Source: Pseudonocardia sp. N23
GTDB taxonomy: Bacteria > Actinomycetota > Actinomycetes > Mycobacteriales > Pseudonocardiaceae
Reading direction: 5' to 3'
Length of the DNA: 64,000 nucleotides
Assembly: GCF_002583555.1 (NCBI RefSeq)
Contig: NZ_BEGX01000052.1
Coordinates: 328,068 to 392,067 of the forward strand
Both the position numbers and the translations under genes were made by a program. Positions 18,433-27,063 of the stretch are shown here, one piece after another; position 1 is the first letter of the stretch; each line of letters starts with the position of its first letter. A model generated the notes under the pieces. The model had not been told where the DNA came from. It made no database searches and saw only the letters and a program-made list of their open reading frames with translations.

Positions 18433-18555
18433 GTGACCAGCACGGACTCCGCGCGACGGGCCCCGGTCCCGCCGCCGTACCCGCGGACCGTGCACCCGTC
18501 CTCCCTCGCGCGACAGCGCACCGTCGCACCGCACCTCACCCGCGGACGGCGGTGA
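18433..18555 (+). CDS. Possible 40-residue leaderless small ORF upstream of a hydrolase
   Basis: GTG at 18433 follows TAGACT by 7 nt and the frame ends at TGA 18553-18555, four bases before the next gene's GTG. The product is Pro/Arg-rich (APVPPPYPRTVHPSSLARQR) with no recognisable domain. It could be a leader peptide or translational coupler for the downstream membrane hydrolase, or noncoding. Its support is the promoter placement and tight junction, not conservation. Confidence 0.35.
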   Translation: MTSTDSARRAPVPPPYPRTVHPSSLARQRTVAPHLTRGRR

Positions 18556-18559
18556 CCTC

Positions 18560-19513
18560 GTGCGCGCCGGGGAACCCACGACCACCGCGACGCCGCGGGT
18601 CCGTCGCCGCCTCCCAGTACCCAGGCGGCTCGGTGCGGTCGTGGCGGGGCTCGGCGCCGTCGGTGTCGCCGCCTGGGTGGCGGTGAGCCGGTGGACCACC
18701 GTCGCGGCGGGCAACCCCGCCTACACCTGGCTGCTCGTCGCCCTCGCCGTCGCGGGCGTGACGATGCTGGCCTGGTCGACGCGTGCCCGGCGACGGCGCG
18801 ACAGGGGTGGCTGGAACCGTGCGGCACGGACCGTGCCGGCGATCGTGCTCGTCCTCGCGGCCGTCGCGGCCGGCTGGCTGCGCCCGTTCCCCGCGACGGC
18901 GGCCGACGCCGCCACGGGTCCCGACGTCGCGGACCTGACGTCGACGATCGAGCTGCGCCCACCCGGGCAGGCCACGGGCAGCGGGTTCGTCTTCTATCCC
19001 GGCGCCCGGGTCGATCCGCGCGCCTACGTGGGGATCCTGCGTCCGCTCGCGGCCGCAGGGCACCTCGTCGTCATCGTGAAGCCGCCGCTGGGGCTCGCCC
19101 TGCTGCAGCCGTCGCAGGCGGCCGCCGTCGTCTCGGCGCATCCCGAGATCGGGCGCTGGGTCGTCGGCGGGCACTCCATGGGCGGGGTGGCCGCGGCCGA
19201 CTACGCCGCCGCGCCCGGCTCCCGCGCCGCCGGGCTCGTGCTGTGGGCGTCCTACCCGTCGGGAAGCCTGGCCGGGCGGACCGGTCTCGCCGTCACGTCC
19301 GTGTCGGGGACCGCCGACGGCCTCACCACACCCGCCGACGTCGACGAGTCGAAGGCGTCGCTGCCACCGTCCACGCGGTTCGTGGCCGTGCCCGGTGCGG
19401 TGCACGCAGACTTCGGCGACTACGGCCCGCAGCCCGGTGACGGCGCCCCCGGCATCGACCACGCCGACGCCCAGGAACGCATCCGCGCGGCCACCCTGAC
19501 CGCACTCGGGTAA
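18560..19513 (+). CDS. Membrane-anchored alpha/beta hydrolase
   Basis: A 317-residue protein. Three hydrophobic segments (about 23-43, 55-72, 92-108) are followed by an alpha/beta hydrolase domain with GFVFYPGARVDPRAY, nucleophile elbow GHSMGG (Ser206) and a late His in PGAVHADFGDYG. The domain is of the compact abhydrolase_5 type and probably faces the cell exterior. Role could be an esterase or peptidase at the membrane. It starts at GTG 18560, four bases after the possible small ORF at 18433. Neighbour of an Rv3311-like gene, so a link to Rv3312c is possible but not certain. Confidence 0.85.
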   Translation: MRAGEPTTTATPRVRRRLPVPRRLGAVVAGLGAVGVAAWVAVSRWTTVAAGNPAYTWLLVALAVAGVTMLAWSTRARRRRDRGGWNRAARTVPAIVLVLAAVAAGWLRPFPATAADAATGPDVADLTSTIELRPPGQATGSGFVFYPGARVDPRAYVGILRPLAAAGHLVVIVKPPLGLALLQPSQAAAVVSAHPEIGRWVVGGHSMGGVAAADYAAAPGSRAAGLVLWASYPSGSLAGRTGLAVTSVSGTADGLTTPADVDESKASLPPSTRFVAVPGAVHADFGDYGPQPGDGAPGIDHADAQERIRAATLTALG

Positions 19514-19552
19514 CGACACGGCTCTGATCAGGAACGTCTCAGCCGTCGCGGC

Positions 19553-19558
19553 TATCCT
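19553..19558 (+). promoter_or_regulatory. -10 element of leaderless Rv3311-like gene
   Basis: TATCCT is 7 nt before GTG 19566, with no Shine-Dalgarno between them. Confidence 0.5.
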
Positions 19559-19565
19559 CCGGCGC

Positions 19566-20882
19566 GTGGCAAGCGACATCGTCCCGGTCCGGCTGTCCCT
19601 CACCGCAGGTGACCTCGTGACGCTCTGGGCGCCGCAATGGCGCGAGGACGGCGAGGAGTGGGAGGCGTTCCTCGGCGACGAGGACAACCTGTTCGCGTTC
19701 CCCGAGGTCGCGCAGCTCGCCGCGTTCGTACGGACGGCCGAGGGACACGACCTCGTCGACCACCCGGCGTGGGGCGTCGTGCCCGAGCTGAGCGTGGCCG
19801 AGCTGACCCCCGAGGACACCCACGTCTACGACATCGTCGGCGTGCCCGAGGTCGTCGCGCAGGACCCCGACACGTGGACGATCGGCGACCTCGCCGAGAC
19901 GATCACGATGATCACCTCGATCGCCGACGTCTGCGGGCTCGAGAAGGTCACCGCGATCCTCGACTCCACCCCCGGCTTCGCGATGCTGCAGCAGGGCACG
20001 CTGCCCTTCACCGGCCGTGAGGGCGACCGGCTCTGGAGCAAGCTCGTCGCGACCGTCGCCAAGCGCTGGGACGAGGTGATCGATGCGCTCGACGCCGTCG
20101 TCGCCACCCCGGAGGTCGACGAGAAGGCACTCGCAGCGGCGACCGTCGAGGCCGAGCGGCTCGCCGAGCGCGAGGCAGCGGCCGTCGCGACGGTCCGCTC
20201 GGAGCACCCCGGCTCGTCCGAGGACGACGAGGACGAGCGCGAGCTCGAGGACGACGCCGTCGAGGAGGCCATCGAGGACCAGGTCGACGACGACGAGGCC
20301 GAGCAGGAGGCCGAGCGCGAGCCCACCTTCTGGGAGAACGTCGGCATCGACCCGATCCGCATCGTGCTGGCCGATGTCGAGTACGTGACGCTGCGCTGCT
20401 ACCTCGGCGACGATCCCGTGTTCCTCGGCTCCGAGGGCCGCATCGACGTCTTCACCAGCGAACGGGCGCTCGCCCGGCACCTCGCCGACGCCGACCGCAG
20501 CGACTCCGACAACGACATCGCCGGCGCGTCGACGTGGGACGAGGTCCTCGACAAGGCGTCCGTCGGCGAGCTCGAGGTGAAGGTCGACGAGCTCAACACC
20601 TACATCCTCGCCGGGATCGCCGACGACATCGCCGACGGCACCCTCACCGTCGACCCCACCCAGCTCGACCTGGCCGTCGAACTCATGATCGACATCGGCG
20701 ACTGGGCGGGCGACCCGATCCCGCGCGAGGAGTTCGCGGAGTCGGAGAGCCTGGGCTGGCTGGTGTCGTTCGTGATCCGGCCCGACCCGACGCGGCTCGC
20801 GCCGAGCCCGCCGTTCGACGTGGAGTCCGCGCGGTTCGCGGCGCTGGTCGAGCGGGTGCGGTCGCGGCTGCGGCCGGTCTGA
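19566..20882 (+). CDS. Conserved actinobacterial protein (Rv3311-like)
   Basis: A 438-residue soluble, strongly acidic protein. N- and C-terminal globular parts each contain a similar segment (LGDEDNLFAFPEVAQLAAFV and a later LGSEGRIDVFTSERALARHL), suggesting an internal duplication. A Glu/Asp-rich linker lies at about residues 215-255. No enzymatic motif is recognised. Such proteins are often labelled primosomal protein in databases without evidence. Position just before the convergent add gene matches Rv3311/Rv3313c of M. tuberculosis. Function unknown. Confidence 0.85.
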   Translation: MASDIVPVRLSLTAGDLVTLWAPQWREDGEEWEAFLGDEDNLFAFPEVAQLAAFVRTAEGHDLVDHPAWGVVPELSVAELTPEDTHVYDIVGVPEVVAQDPDTWTIGDLAETITMITSIADVCGLEKVTAILDSTPGFAMLQQGTLPFTGREGDRLWSKLVATVAKRWDEVIDALDAVVATPEVDEKALAAATVEAERLAEREAAAVATVRSEHPGSSEDDEDERELEDDAVEEAIEDQVDDDEAEQEAEREPTFWENVGIDPIRIVLADVEYVTLRCYLGDDPVFLGSEGRIDVFTSERALARHLADADRSDSDNDIAGASTWDEVLDKASVGELEVKVDELNTYILAGIADDIADGTLTVDPTQLDLAVELMIDIGDWAGDPIPREEFAESESLGWLVSFVIRPDPTRLAPSPPFDVESARFAALVERVRSRLRPV

Positions 20883-20885
20883 CCC

Positions 20886-21974
20886 CTAACGCTGCAGGTC
20901 GGCGTACGCCGGCTTGATGACGTCGTTGATCAGGGCGAGGCGCTCGTCGAACCCGATGAACGCCGACTTCATGGCGTTGACGGTGAACCACTGGATGTCG
21001 GCCCAGTCGTAGCCGAAGGTGTCGACGAGCGTCGCCAGCTCCGAGGTCATCGTGCAGCCCGACATCAGCCGGTTGTCGGTGTTCACCGTGACCCGGAAGC
21101 GCAGCTTCGTGAGCAGGCCGATCGGGTGCTCGGCGATCGACTCCGCCGCCCCGGTCTGGATGTTCGACGTCGGGCACATCTCCAGCGGGATGCGGGTGTC
21201 CCGGACGAACGCGGCCAGCCGGCCCAGCGCAGGCAGGCCGTCGTTGCCGACGGAGATGTCGTCGACGATGCGCACCCCGTGACCCAGGCGGTGCGCCCCG
21301 CACCACTGGATGGCCTCCCAGATCGACGGCAGCCCGAACGCCTCGCCCGCGTGGATCGTGACGTGCGCGTTCTGCTGGCGGACGTACTCGAAGGCGTCGA
21401 GGTGACGGGTGGGCGGGAAGCCCTTCTCCGCGCCCGCGATGTCGAAGCCGACGACCCCGGCGTCGCGGTGGCGCACAGCCAGCTCGGCGATCTCCCGCGA
21501 CCGCGCCGCGTGCCGCATCGCCGTCAGCAGGCAGCCGATGCGCGTCGACCGTCCCGCAGCGCCCGCCCGCGCCGTGCCCGCCGCGAAGCCCTCCAGCACC
21601 GCCGTCACGACCTGGTCGAGGTCGAGCCCCTGCTCGGTGTGCAGCTCCGGGGCGAAGCGCACCTCGGCGTAGACCACACCGTCGGCCGCCAGGTCCTCCG
21701 CGCACTCGGCCGCGACACGGTGCAGGGACTCCGCCGTCTGCATCACCGCGACGGTGTGGCCGAACGTCTCCAGGTAGCGCTCCAGGGAGCCGCTGTGAGC
21801 GGCGCCGAGGAACCACTCGGCGAGCTCGCCGGGATCACGCGTCGGCAGTGACCGGTAGCCGACGGCATCGGACAGCTCGACGATCGAGGATGGCCGCAAA
21901 CCGCCATCCAGGTGATCGTGGAGCAGGACCTTAGGGGCGGTTCGGATGTTCTCCGGGCTCAGGGGCGCGGGCAC
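20886..21974 (-). CDS. add: Adenosine deaminase
   Basis: A 362-residue zinc deaminase converting adenosine and deoxyadenosine to the inosines. Motifs are the metal pair [19 protein letters not shown], the catalytic His region [16 protein letters not shown], and NTDNRLMSG with the metal/catalytic Asp. GTG 21974 is preferred because TAGCGT lies 7 nt upstream and the product begins [15 protein letters not shown], the usual actinobacterial start; GTG 21983 is an alternative. Convergent with the Rv3311-like gene. Supplies inosine to the PNP encoded at 12182. Confidence 0.94.
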   Translation of the reverse strand: MPAPLSPENIRTAPKVLLHDHLDGGLRPSSIVELSDAVGYRSLPTRDPGELAEWFLGAAHSGSLERYLETFGHTVAVMQTAESLHRVAAECAEDLAADGVVYAEVRFAPELHTEQGLDLDQVVTAVLEGFAAGTARAGAAGRSTRIGCLLTAMRHAARSREIAELAVRHRDAGVVGFDIAGAEKGFPPTRHLDAFEYVRQQNAHVTIHAGEAFGLPSIWEAIQWCGAHRLGHGVRIVDDISVGNDGLPALGRLAAFVRDTRIPLEMCPTSNIQTGAAESIAEHPIGLLTKLRFRVTVNTDNRLMSGCTMTSELATLVDTFGYDWADIQWFTVNAMKSAFIGFDERLALINDVIKPAYADLQR

Positions 21975-21981
21975 GCCGGCC

Positions 21982-21987
21982 ACGCTA
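21982..21987 (-). promoter_or_regulatory. -10 element of leaderless add
   Basis: On the minus strand TAGCGT lies 7 nt before GTG 21974. Confidence 0.45.
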
Positions 21988-22122
21988 TACCCGGCGGTCC
22001 GCTCCCCGGAACGGGCGTGAGGAGACGCCCGAACGGCCCAACGGTGACTCCCTGTCGAGCTAAATGGGCCAGTCGCTACGCTCTGTTCAGCTCCCCCATC
22101 CGGCTCAGAGGAAGCACCATCG

Positions 22123-23202
22123 ATGAGCGATAACACCACCCTGTCGTTCGACCGGATGCGCGGCATGCTCATGCGTGCTGCCGAGATCCGCGACAGCGAG
22201 CAGCAGCAGATCTTCGACTCCCTCGACGAGATCCACGCCCGGCTCACCGCACTCGACGCGATCGGCACCGTTCGCAAGCGGCTCACCGAGCTGCCCGACC
22301 GGACCGAGGTCAGCGTGCTGGCCGAGCGACTCGACGAGACCGTCGCCAAGCTCGACGCACAGGACGCCGCTCTCGCCACCGTGGTGCGCGCGATCGAGTC
22401 GCTCCCCGACAAGCTGGCCAAGCCGTTCGCCCAGCTCGACGGCCGTCTCGACGGGATGGCCGGGCGCCTCGAGGGTGTCTCGGGCCGCATGGACGGCCTC
22501 GACGACCGGCTCGGCGGCCTCCACAAGCGCCTCGACGACCTCGACAACCGGCTCGACCGGCACGAGATGCGTCTCGACGCGATGCCCAACGCCGTCGCCA
22601 CCCCGATCAAGGAGCGCGTCGACGGCGTCGAGCGCATGGTGCGCGAGCAGCTCGACGGCGCACTGCGCTCGGTCGAGGAGAACAACGAGGGCGTCCGCAA
22701 CCTCCTCGGCGACACCAGCGTTGGCCTGCACCGTCGTCTGGAGGACCTGGCCTCGCGGCCGCAGGTCGACCACACCCCGGCGCTGTCCGGCCTCACCGAG
22801 CGTCTGGAGACCCTCGCGGAGCGCCTCGAGGCCGTCGCCGGCCGCATCGACACCGTCGAGGACGCTCTCACCGGCGCGCTGTCGTCGCTGAGCAGCGGTG
22901 TCGAGAACAAGCTCGGTGCGCTCGAGTCGGCGCTGGGCGACCGGCCCGACACCGCCGCGGTCACCGAGCTCGTGGTGCGCGCCAACGGCGAGTCCGAGCG
23001 GCGCAACGCCGGTCAGCTCGACGAGGCCATGGCCACCTTCGCCGAGCTCATCCTCGGCCGGGGCAGCTCGCAGATGCAGACGCCCCCGCCGCCGCCGCGC
23101 CCGACCGCCCGGCGCAGCAACAACCACCGGGCCAAGGCCGCGGTGAAGTCGCCCAACGGCGCCTCGGCCGCCGACACGGTGACCGACGACCCGGACGACT
23201 GA
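22123..23202 (+). CDS. Long coiled-coil protein of unknown function
   Basis: A 359-residue protein dominated by helical heptads with Leu/Val at a/d positions (for example [20 protein letters not shown] and [19 protein letters not shown]), spanning about residues 25-290. A Pro-run ([12 protein letters not shown]) and a short charged tail follow. There is no TM segment or signal peptide. An 11/7-residue RLDxL periodicity resembles apolipoprotein-like or phasin-like amphipathic helices, so it may bind membranes, DNA or a granule surface. ATG 22123 has AGAGGA upstream. Followed by a strong terminator. No known family assigned. Confidence 0.88.
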   Translation: MSDNTTLSFDRMRGMLMRAAEIRDSEQQQIFDSLDEIHARLTALDAIGTVRKRLTELPDRTEVSVLAERLDETVAKLDAQDAALATVVRAIESLPDKLAKPFAQLDGRLDGMAGRLEGVSGRMDGLDDRLGGLHKRLDDLDNRLDRHEMRLDAMPNAVATPIKERVDGVERMVREQLDGALRSVEENNEGVRNLLGDTSVGLHRRLEDLASRPQVDHTPALSGLTERLETLAERLEAVAGRIDTVEDALTGALSSLSSGVENKLGALESALGDRPDTAAVTELVVRANGESERRNAGQLDEAMATFAELILGRGSSQMQTPPPPPRPTARRSNNHRAKAAVKSPNGASAADTVTDDPDD

Positions 23203-23220
23203 GTCCCGCTGCGTCGTGAT

Positions 23221-23253
23221 GACGGCCGGTACCCCAGCGGGGTGCCGGCCGTC
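23221..23253 (+). terminator. Intrinsic terminator of the coiled-coil gene
   Basis: GACGGCCGGTACCCC (23221-23235) pairs with 23239-23253 in a 15-bp stem with one G-U pair and a 3-nt AGC loop. It begins 19 bp after the stop codon. Confidence 0.8.
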
Positions 23254-23277
23254 GGCGTTCCGGGGCCGCACGACCGG

Positions 23278-23327
23278 GCGCAACCTCACTGCTGTCCGGC
23301 GCGCGTCCGACGACCGTGAGGTTGCGC
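23278..23327. repeat. 12-bp perfect inverted repeat between convergent genes
   Basis: GCGCAACCTCAC (23278-23289) and GTGAGGTTGCGC (23316-23327) are exact reverse complements separated by 26 nt. It stands 24 bp beyond the murJ stop codon and could act as its terminator. The arms are distinctive and the spacer long, so a protein-bound or mobile palindrome is also possible. Confidence 0.6.
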
Positions 23328-23350
23328 TGGGGACCGTCGTCGACCGCTGA

Positions 23351-26300
23351 TCAGGCCCGGCTGCGGCTGCGGGAGCCGCCGAGGCGCCGCCACACCGGTT
23401 CCAGCTCACGCTGCCGGAACACCCACAGCATCGCCAGCATCACCGGGGCCGCGACGACGAGCGCCAGCACCAGCTGCGCCCACGCGCTGCCCGCACCCGC
23501 GCCCCAGCCGCCGAGCAGGTGCCCGATCCCGAGCACCACCCCGTAGGCGACGATCGCGCCGACCACCGACGACAACGTCGTCGTCCCGACCGTGCGAAGC
23601 ACCTCGCCCGTCGCGATGTGGCCGAGGCGCCGGGCCAGCAGCCACTGCCCCACGATCGCGCCGACCACGAACGACAGGCTGTTCGCCGCCGCCAGTCCCA
23701 GCACCACGTCCTGCGGCGGCAGCAGCACCGGGCACAGCAACAGCATCGGGATCTTCACGACGACGATCACCAGCTGGATCATCGTCGGCGTCCGGGAGTC
23801 GGTCAGCGCATAGAACACCCGCAGCTGCAGCAACGTCACCGCGTACGGCAGCAGCCCGAACGCCGACACCGCCAGCGCCGCACCGAGCGTCGACGCCCCG
23901 CCGTCGCGGTCGCCGTGCCCCAGCGAGAACAGTGCCACCCCGACCTCGGTGCCGAACACCGTCAGCAACGCCGAGATCGGCACCAGGAACACCGTCGACA
24001 GCCGGCTGCCCAACGACAGGTCGATCACCACGTCGTCGATGCGGCCCTCGGCGGCCGCCTTGCTCATCCTCGGCATCAACGCCGTCAGCAACGACACGCC
24101 CAGCACGCCGTACGGCACCTGCAGCAACAGCCACGCATTGCTGTAGATCGCGACGGCACCGCCGTCCGCGGCCGCGGCGACCCGCGTCGTCACGATGTAG
24201 CCGGCCTGGCCGATCAGCACGTAGCCGACGACCCAGATCGCGAGCCCGCCCGCCGAGCGCAACCGCGGGTCCCAGCCGAACAACGGCTTGAACGACACCC
24301 CGACGCGACGCAGCGCCGGCAGCAGGATCAACGCCTGAACCGCGATACCCAGCGTCGTCCCGATGCCGAGGACCAGCAGCTTCGTGTTGCCCATCTCGAC
24401 GGGGTTCACGCTGATCTCGCCGGGCACCAGCACGAACACGCCCAGCACCACCAGCACCACGACGTTGTTCAGCACCGGGGCCCACGCGAACGGCCCGAAC
24501 ACGCCCTTGCTGTTGAGCACCGCGCCGAACAGGGCGCCGATTCCGTAGAAGAAGATCTGTGGCAGCAGCAGCCATGCGAACGCCGTCGCCAAGTCGGGGT
24601 TGGCCGTCGCCGTCGTCTCCCCACCCAGGTACAACCTGGTCAGCAAGCCCGCGGCGAGCATCGCGACGATCGTCGCCAGCAGCAGCGCGACGCCCGCAAC
24701 CGTGAGCAGCTTGCGTGTGTAGGTGGCGCCCCCGTCGGGGTCGTCGCGTTGCGCGCGGACCAGCAGCGGGATCATCACGCTGCTCAGCACGCCGCCCAGC
24801 AGCAGCTCGTAGACGATGTTCGGCAGCGTGTTCGCGACCGTGTAGGAACTGTTGACGATGCCGAGCGACAGCACTGCGACCAGCACGATCTGCCGCAGGA
24901 AGCCCGTGACTCGGCTGACCAGGCTCGCGATCGCCATCATGCCCGTCGACCGGCCCAGCGACCGGCCCTTGGGCTGCGCCGGAGCGGGCGCCTCTGGCCG
25001 GGTGAGCAGCTCGGTGTCGTCGGTGATCGCGGGGATGAGCTCGGTCGGCGAGTCACCCAGCCACGGGTAGGCCTGGGTACCCGGCTCGGCACCGGCCCGC
25101 AATGCCGCACGCACACCTGTGCCGCTGACGATGCGCGTCTGCATCGCCGCCTCGTCCTGCGCCGCCGCTGCCCGCAGCTCCGCGCCCGAGAACAGCTGGG
25201 TCGGGGCCTGGTCCGGCGAGAGGCCGCCGGGCATGGGCTGGGGGCGCAGGGTCGGGAGGTCGGCGCCGCGGACGAGCGGGGTCGTCGGCAGGGCAGCGCC
25301 GGGCACCGAACCCGGGCCCCGCTGCCACGGCGGCGGGACGGGGCCGGGATCGGGAGGTGAGTCGGGGTCGCGGGGGTCGTATCGACGCGGGCGACCGCGG
25401 GTCACGGCCTGAGGGAACTGGCCCTGTCCGGGCCCGGGTCCCTGCCCCGGTCCCGATCCGGGCCCCGGTCCCGATCCGGGCCCCGGTCCGGGGTGACCCT
25501 GGCCGGGATGAGGCGCCGGACCGGGCTGGCCGGGGTGGCCTTGCCCTTGTCGGGCGGGAATCTGCCGGCCGGGCCCCGGCTGTCCCGGGCCTGGCCGGCC
25601 GGAGCCTGGCTGTAGGCCCGGGGCCGGGCCTGGGCCCGGCCGCCCGGGCGCGGGCCTGCCGGAGGTCGGCTGTGCGGGGTCGGCGTTGCCCGCGGTGGGT
25701 TGGCCGAGGCCCGGCTGCGCGTGGCCGGGCTGTCCCGGACCCGGCTGTCCCGGACCTGACTGACCGGGGTTCTGCTGAACGTCGTACCGCTGGTTCGGGT
25801 TCTGCTCCGCGAAACGCGAGTGCCCGAGGCTCGGGCGGTCAGGGCCCGGCTGCCCAGGGCCCGGGTGTCCAGGTCCCGGGTGTCCAGGTCCCGGCTGCGC
25901 GGGGCCCTGCGCCTGCTCACGCCGGACCGGTACCGGCTGCCCGGCACCTCCGGGCCACAGCGCGCGGCGGGGATCACCGGGCGGGTACGGCCCGAGAGGG
26001 GCGTCGCGGCGGCGTGCTTCCGGTGGCGTCTCGTGCCGTCCCGGATCCCGGCTCTCCTGCTCGTGACGGCCCTGCTCGCGCGGATCGGCACCGTGCCGAC
26101 CAGAGTCCGGCGTGTGCGGGCCCTCGATCTCGGGACCGGCGGGCGGGCGGGGCGCCGGCGCGACCTCGGGCAGCCGCGCCGACGAGCGGCCGACCGGTGA
26201 CGGCACGTTCGGGGGCTGGACGTTCGGGGGCTGGACGTTCGGGGGCTGGACGTTCGGGAGCTGGGCACTCGGGGGCTGGGCACGAGCAGCCTGCGCATGG

Positions 26301-26689
26301 GCGGCCTGCGCTCGGGCTGCCTGCGGGTTCAGCGGTGTGGCGCCCGGCGGGAGGCCCTGGGGTGCGGCGGGCCGTGGGGCGTCGGCGGGCCCGACCACTG
26401 CGGTCGGCGGGCCGTCGTCGCGGGGGCGACCCACGGGGTCGTGCAGGACGGTCGGCGGTCCCGGGTCGGGCGGCGCGTCGCGGTGGGCGTGCGGGCCGGA
26501 GAAGATCTGCCCCGGCTCGACCCGGCCCCGCTCGGGCAGAGGGCGAGGCACCTCGGGCTCGTCGGGCCGGGCGTCGGCGACGTCGGTCGCGGCGGCGCGT
26601 GGGTCGCGACAAGGGGGCGCGTCGTCGTCCGCGACCGGCCCCCCGGCGTGGGGGTCGCTCGCGGGAACAGGGCTCGGCTCGTCACGCAT
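23351..26689 (-). CDS. murJ: MurJ-type lipid II flippase with giant Pro/Gly-rich N-terminal tail
   Basis: A 1112-residue protein. The membrane domain (about residue 575 to the end) has MurJ features: SLVSRVTGFLRQIVLV, then about 14 hydrophobic segments, with basic residues in TM1 and the central cavity regions. It would move lipid II across the membrane for peptidoglycan synthesis. The first roughly 570 residues are low complexity: Pro/Ala/Gln and Gly-Pro-Gly-Gln repeats, and a five-unit QPPNV-like block from a 15-bp DNA repeat. Rv3910 of mycobacteria instead has a C-terminal pseudokinase, absent here. ATG 26689 is preferred; GTG 26692 and TTG 26698 are in frame. The tail is presumably cytoplasmic. 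Confidence 0.9.
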   Translation of the reverse strand: MRDEPSPVPASDPHAGGPVADDDAPPCRDPRAAATDVADARPDEPEVPRPLPERGRVEPGQIFSGPHAHRDAPPDPGPPTVLHDPVGRPRDDGPPTAVVGPADAPRPAAPQGLPPGATPLNPQAARAQAAHAQAARAQPPSAQLPNVQPPNVQPPNVQPPNVPSPVGRSSARLPEVAPAPRPPAGPEIEGPHTPDSGRHGADPREQGRHEQESRDPGRHETPPEARRRDAPLGPYPPGDPRRALWPGGAGQPVPVRREQAQGPAQPGPGHPGPGHPGPGQPGPDRPSLGHSRFAEQNPNQRYDVQQNPGQSGPGQPGPGQPGHAQPGLGQPTAGNADPAQPTSGRPAPGRPGPGPAPGLQPGSGRPGPGQPGPGRQIPARQGQGHPGQPGPAPHPGQGHPGPGPGSGPGPGSGPGQGPGPGQGQFPQAVTRGRPRRYDPRDPDSPPDPGPVPPPWQRGPGSVPGAALPTTPLVRGADLPTLRPQPMPGGLSPDQAPTQLFSGAELRAAAAQDEAAMQTRIVSGTGVRAALRAGAEPGTQAYPWLGDSPTELIPAITDDTELLTRPEAPAPAQPKGRSLGRSTGMMAIASLVSRVTGFLRQIVLVAVLSLGIVNSSYTVANTLPNIVYELLLGGVLSSVMIPLLVRAQRDDPDGGATYTRKLLTVAGVALLLATIVAMLAAGLLTRLYLGGETTATANPDLATAFAWLLLPQIFFYGIGALFGAVLNSKGVFGPFAWAPVLNNVVVLVVLGVFVLVPGEISVNPVEMGNTKLLVLGIGTTLGIAVQALILLPALRRVGVSFKPLFGWDPRLRSAGGLAIWVVGYVLIGQAGYIVTTRVAAAADGGAVAIYSNAWLLLQVPYGVLGVSLLTALMPRMSKAAAEGRIDDVVIDLSLGSRLSTVFLVPISALLTVFGTEVGVALFSLGHGDRDGGASTLGAALAVSAFGLLPYAVTLLQLRVFYALTDSRTPTMIQLVIVVVKIPMLLLCPVLLPPQDVVLGLAAANSLSFVVGAIVGQWLLARRLGHIATGEVLRTVGTTTLSSVVGAIVAYGVVLGIGHLLGGWGAGAGSAWAQLVLALVVAAPVMLAMLWVFRQRELEPVWRRLGGSRSRSRA
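25430..25920. repeat. Collagen-like Gly-Pro-Gly-Gln coding repeat in murJ
   Basis: Degenerate short repeats on the minus strand encode GPGQPGPG, GPGHPGPG and GSGPGPGSGPG blocks. Near-identical 18-bp units (GGTCCCGATCCGGGCCCC) recur around 25446-25495. Such tracts expand and contract easily. Confidence 0.7.
26206..26280. repeat. Five-unit 15-bp tandem repeat in murJ
   Basis: CGTTCGGGGGCTGGA is repeated exactly at 26206, 26221 and 26236, then with changes at 26251 and 26266. Each unit encodes five residues (minus strand PPNVQ), giving a QPPNVQPPNVQPPNV run in the MurJ tail. Confidence 0.9.
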
Positions 26690-27063
26690 CACCGGCAATG
26701 GTGCCGGACCGGGCGTCGGGCGGCACCGTCGCCCGACGGTGTGGCGTGTCCGTCACACCGTGGGAGTCCGTCGCGGGGAGGACGGGCGGCAGGCGAGAGG
26801 AGCGTCCCCGTGGACGAACGCAGCAACGACGTCGCGGCCCCCGCGGAGGTCGTGCGGGACCTAGTGAGCGACGCAGGAGACCCAGGCCGCGGTGAAGGCC
26901 CGCGCCGAACGCGACGCCACCCCCTGACCTCTCCGCGGGACGCGGCCCGCCCAAGGACCCGCGCCCCCGTCCCTCGGCGCCTCGTCCGCGGGGGCACCCG
27001 GGCGGCCGGATCCGCAGCGCGGCGGAGCCGGGGACGGCGGTGCGGCGGCTAGTGTCGATCGTC
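26690..27063. other. Intergenic region of about 370 bp, possible decayed small ORF
   Basis: Divergent region between murJ and the carboxypeptidase. From GTG 26810 (after GAGAGGAG) a frame reads VDERSNDVAAPAEVVRDLVSDA. After a +1 shift, the next frame reads ETQAAVKARAERDATP and stops at 26925-26927. Both halves look coding, so a frameshifted short gene is possible. Nothing else recognised. Confidence 0.3.
27050..27055 (+). promoter_or_regulatory. Possible -10 element of the carboxypeptidase gene
   Basis: TAGTGT lies 8 nt before GTG 27064. It argues for that start over GTG 27040, which the hexamer would otherwise sit inside. Confidence 0.35.

Noticed and set aside
19566-20882. Primosomal protein label for the Rv3311-like gene
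   Set aside because: No PriA/DnaT-type motif is visible; the label has no support in the sequence.
23519-25360. Long 613-codon open frame antisense to murJ, and many similar long frames opposite or overlapping real genes
   Set aside because: High GC removes stop codons from all frames. These frames have Arg/Pro/Gly-rich composition, no conserved motifs and wrong third-position bias.
26206-26280. CRISPR-like direct repeats
   Set aside because: The 15-bp units are contiguous without spacers and in frame within murJ, so this is a coding tandem repeat.
26297-27052. 251-codon plus-strand frame across the murJ 5' end
   Set aside because: Mostly antisense to the repetitive MurJ tail; only its last part (26810 on) has any independent support, and that is reported separately as a possible decayed small ORF.
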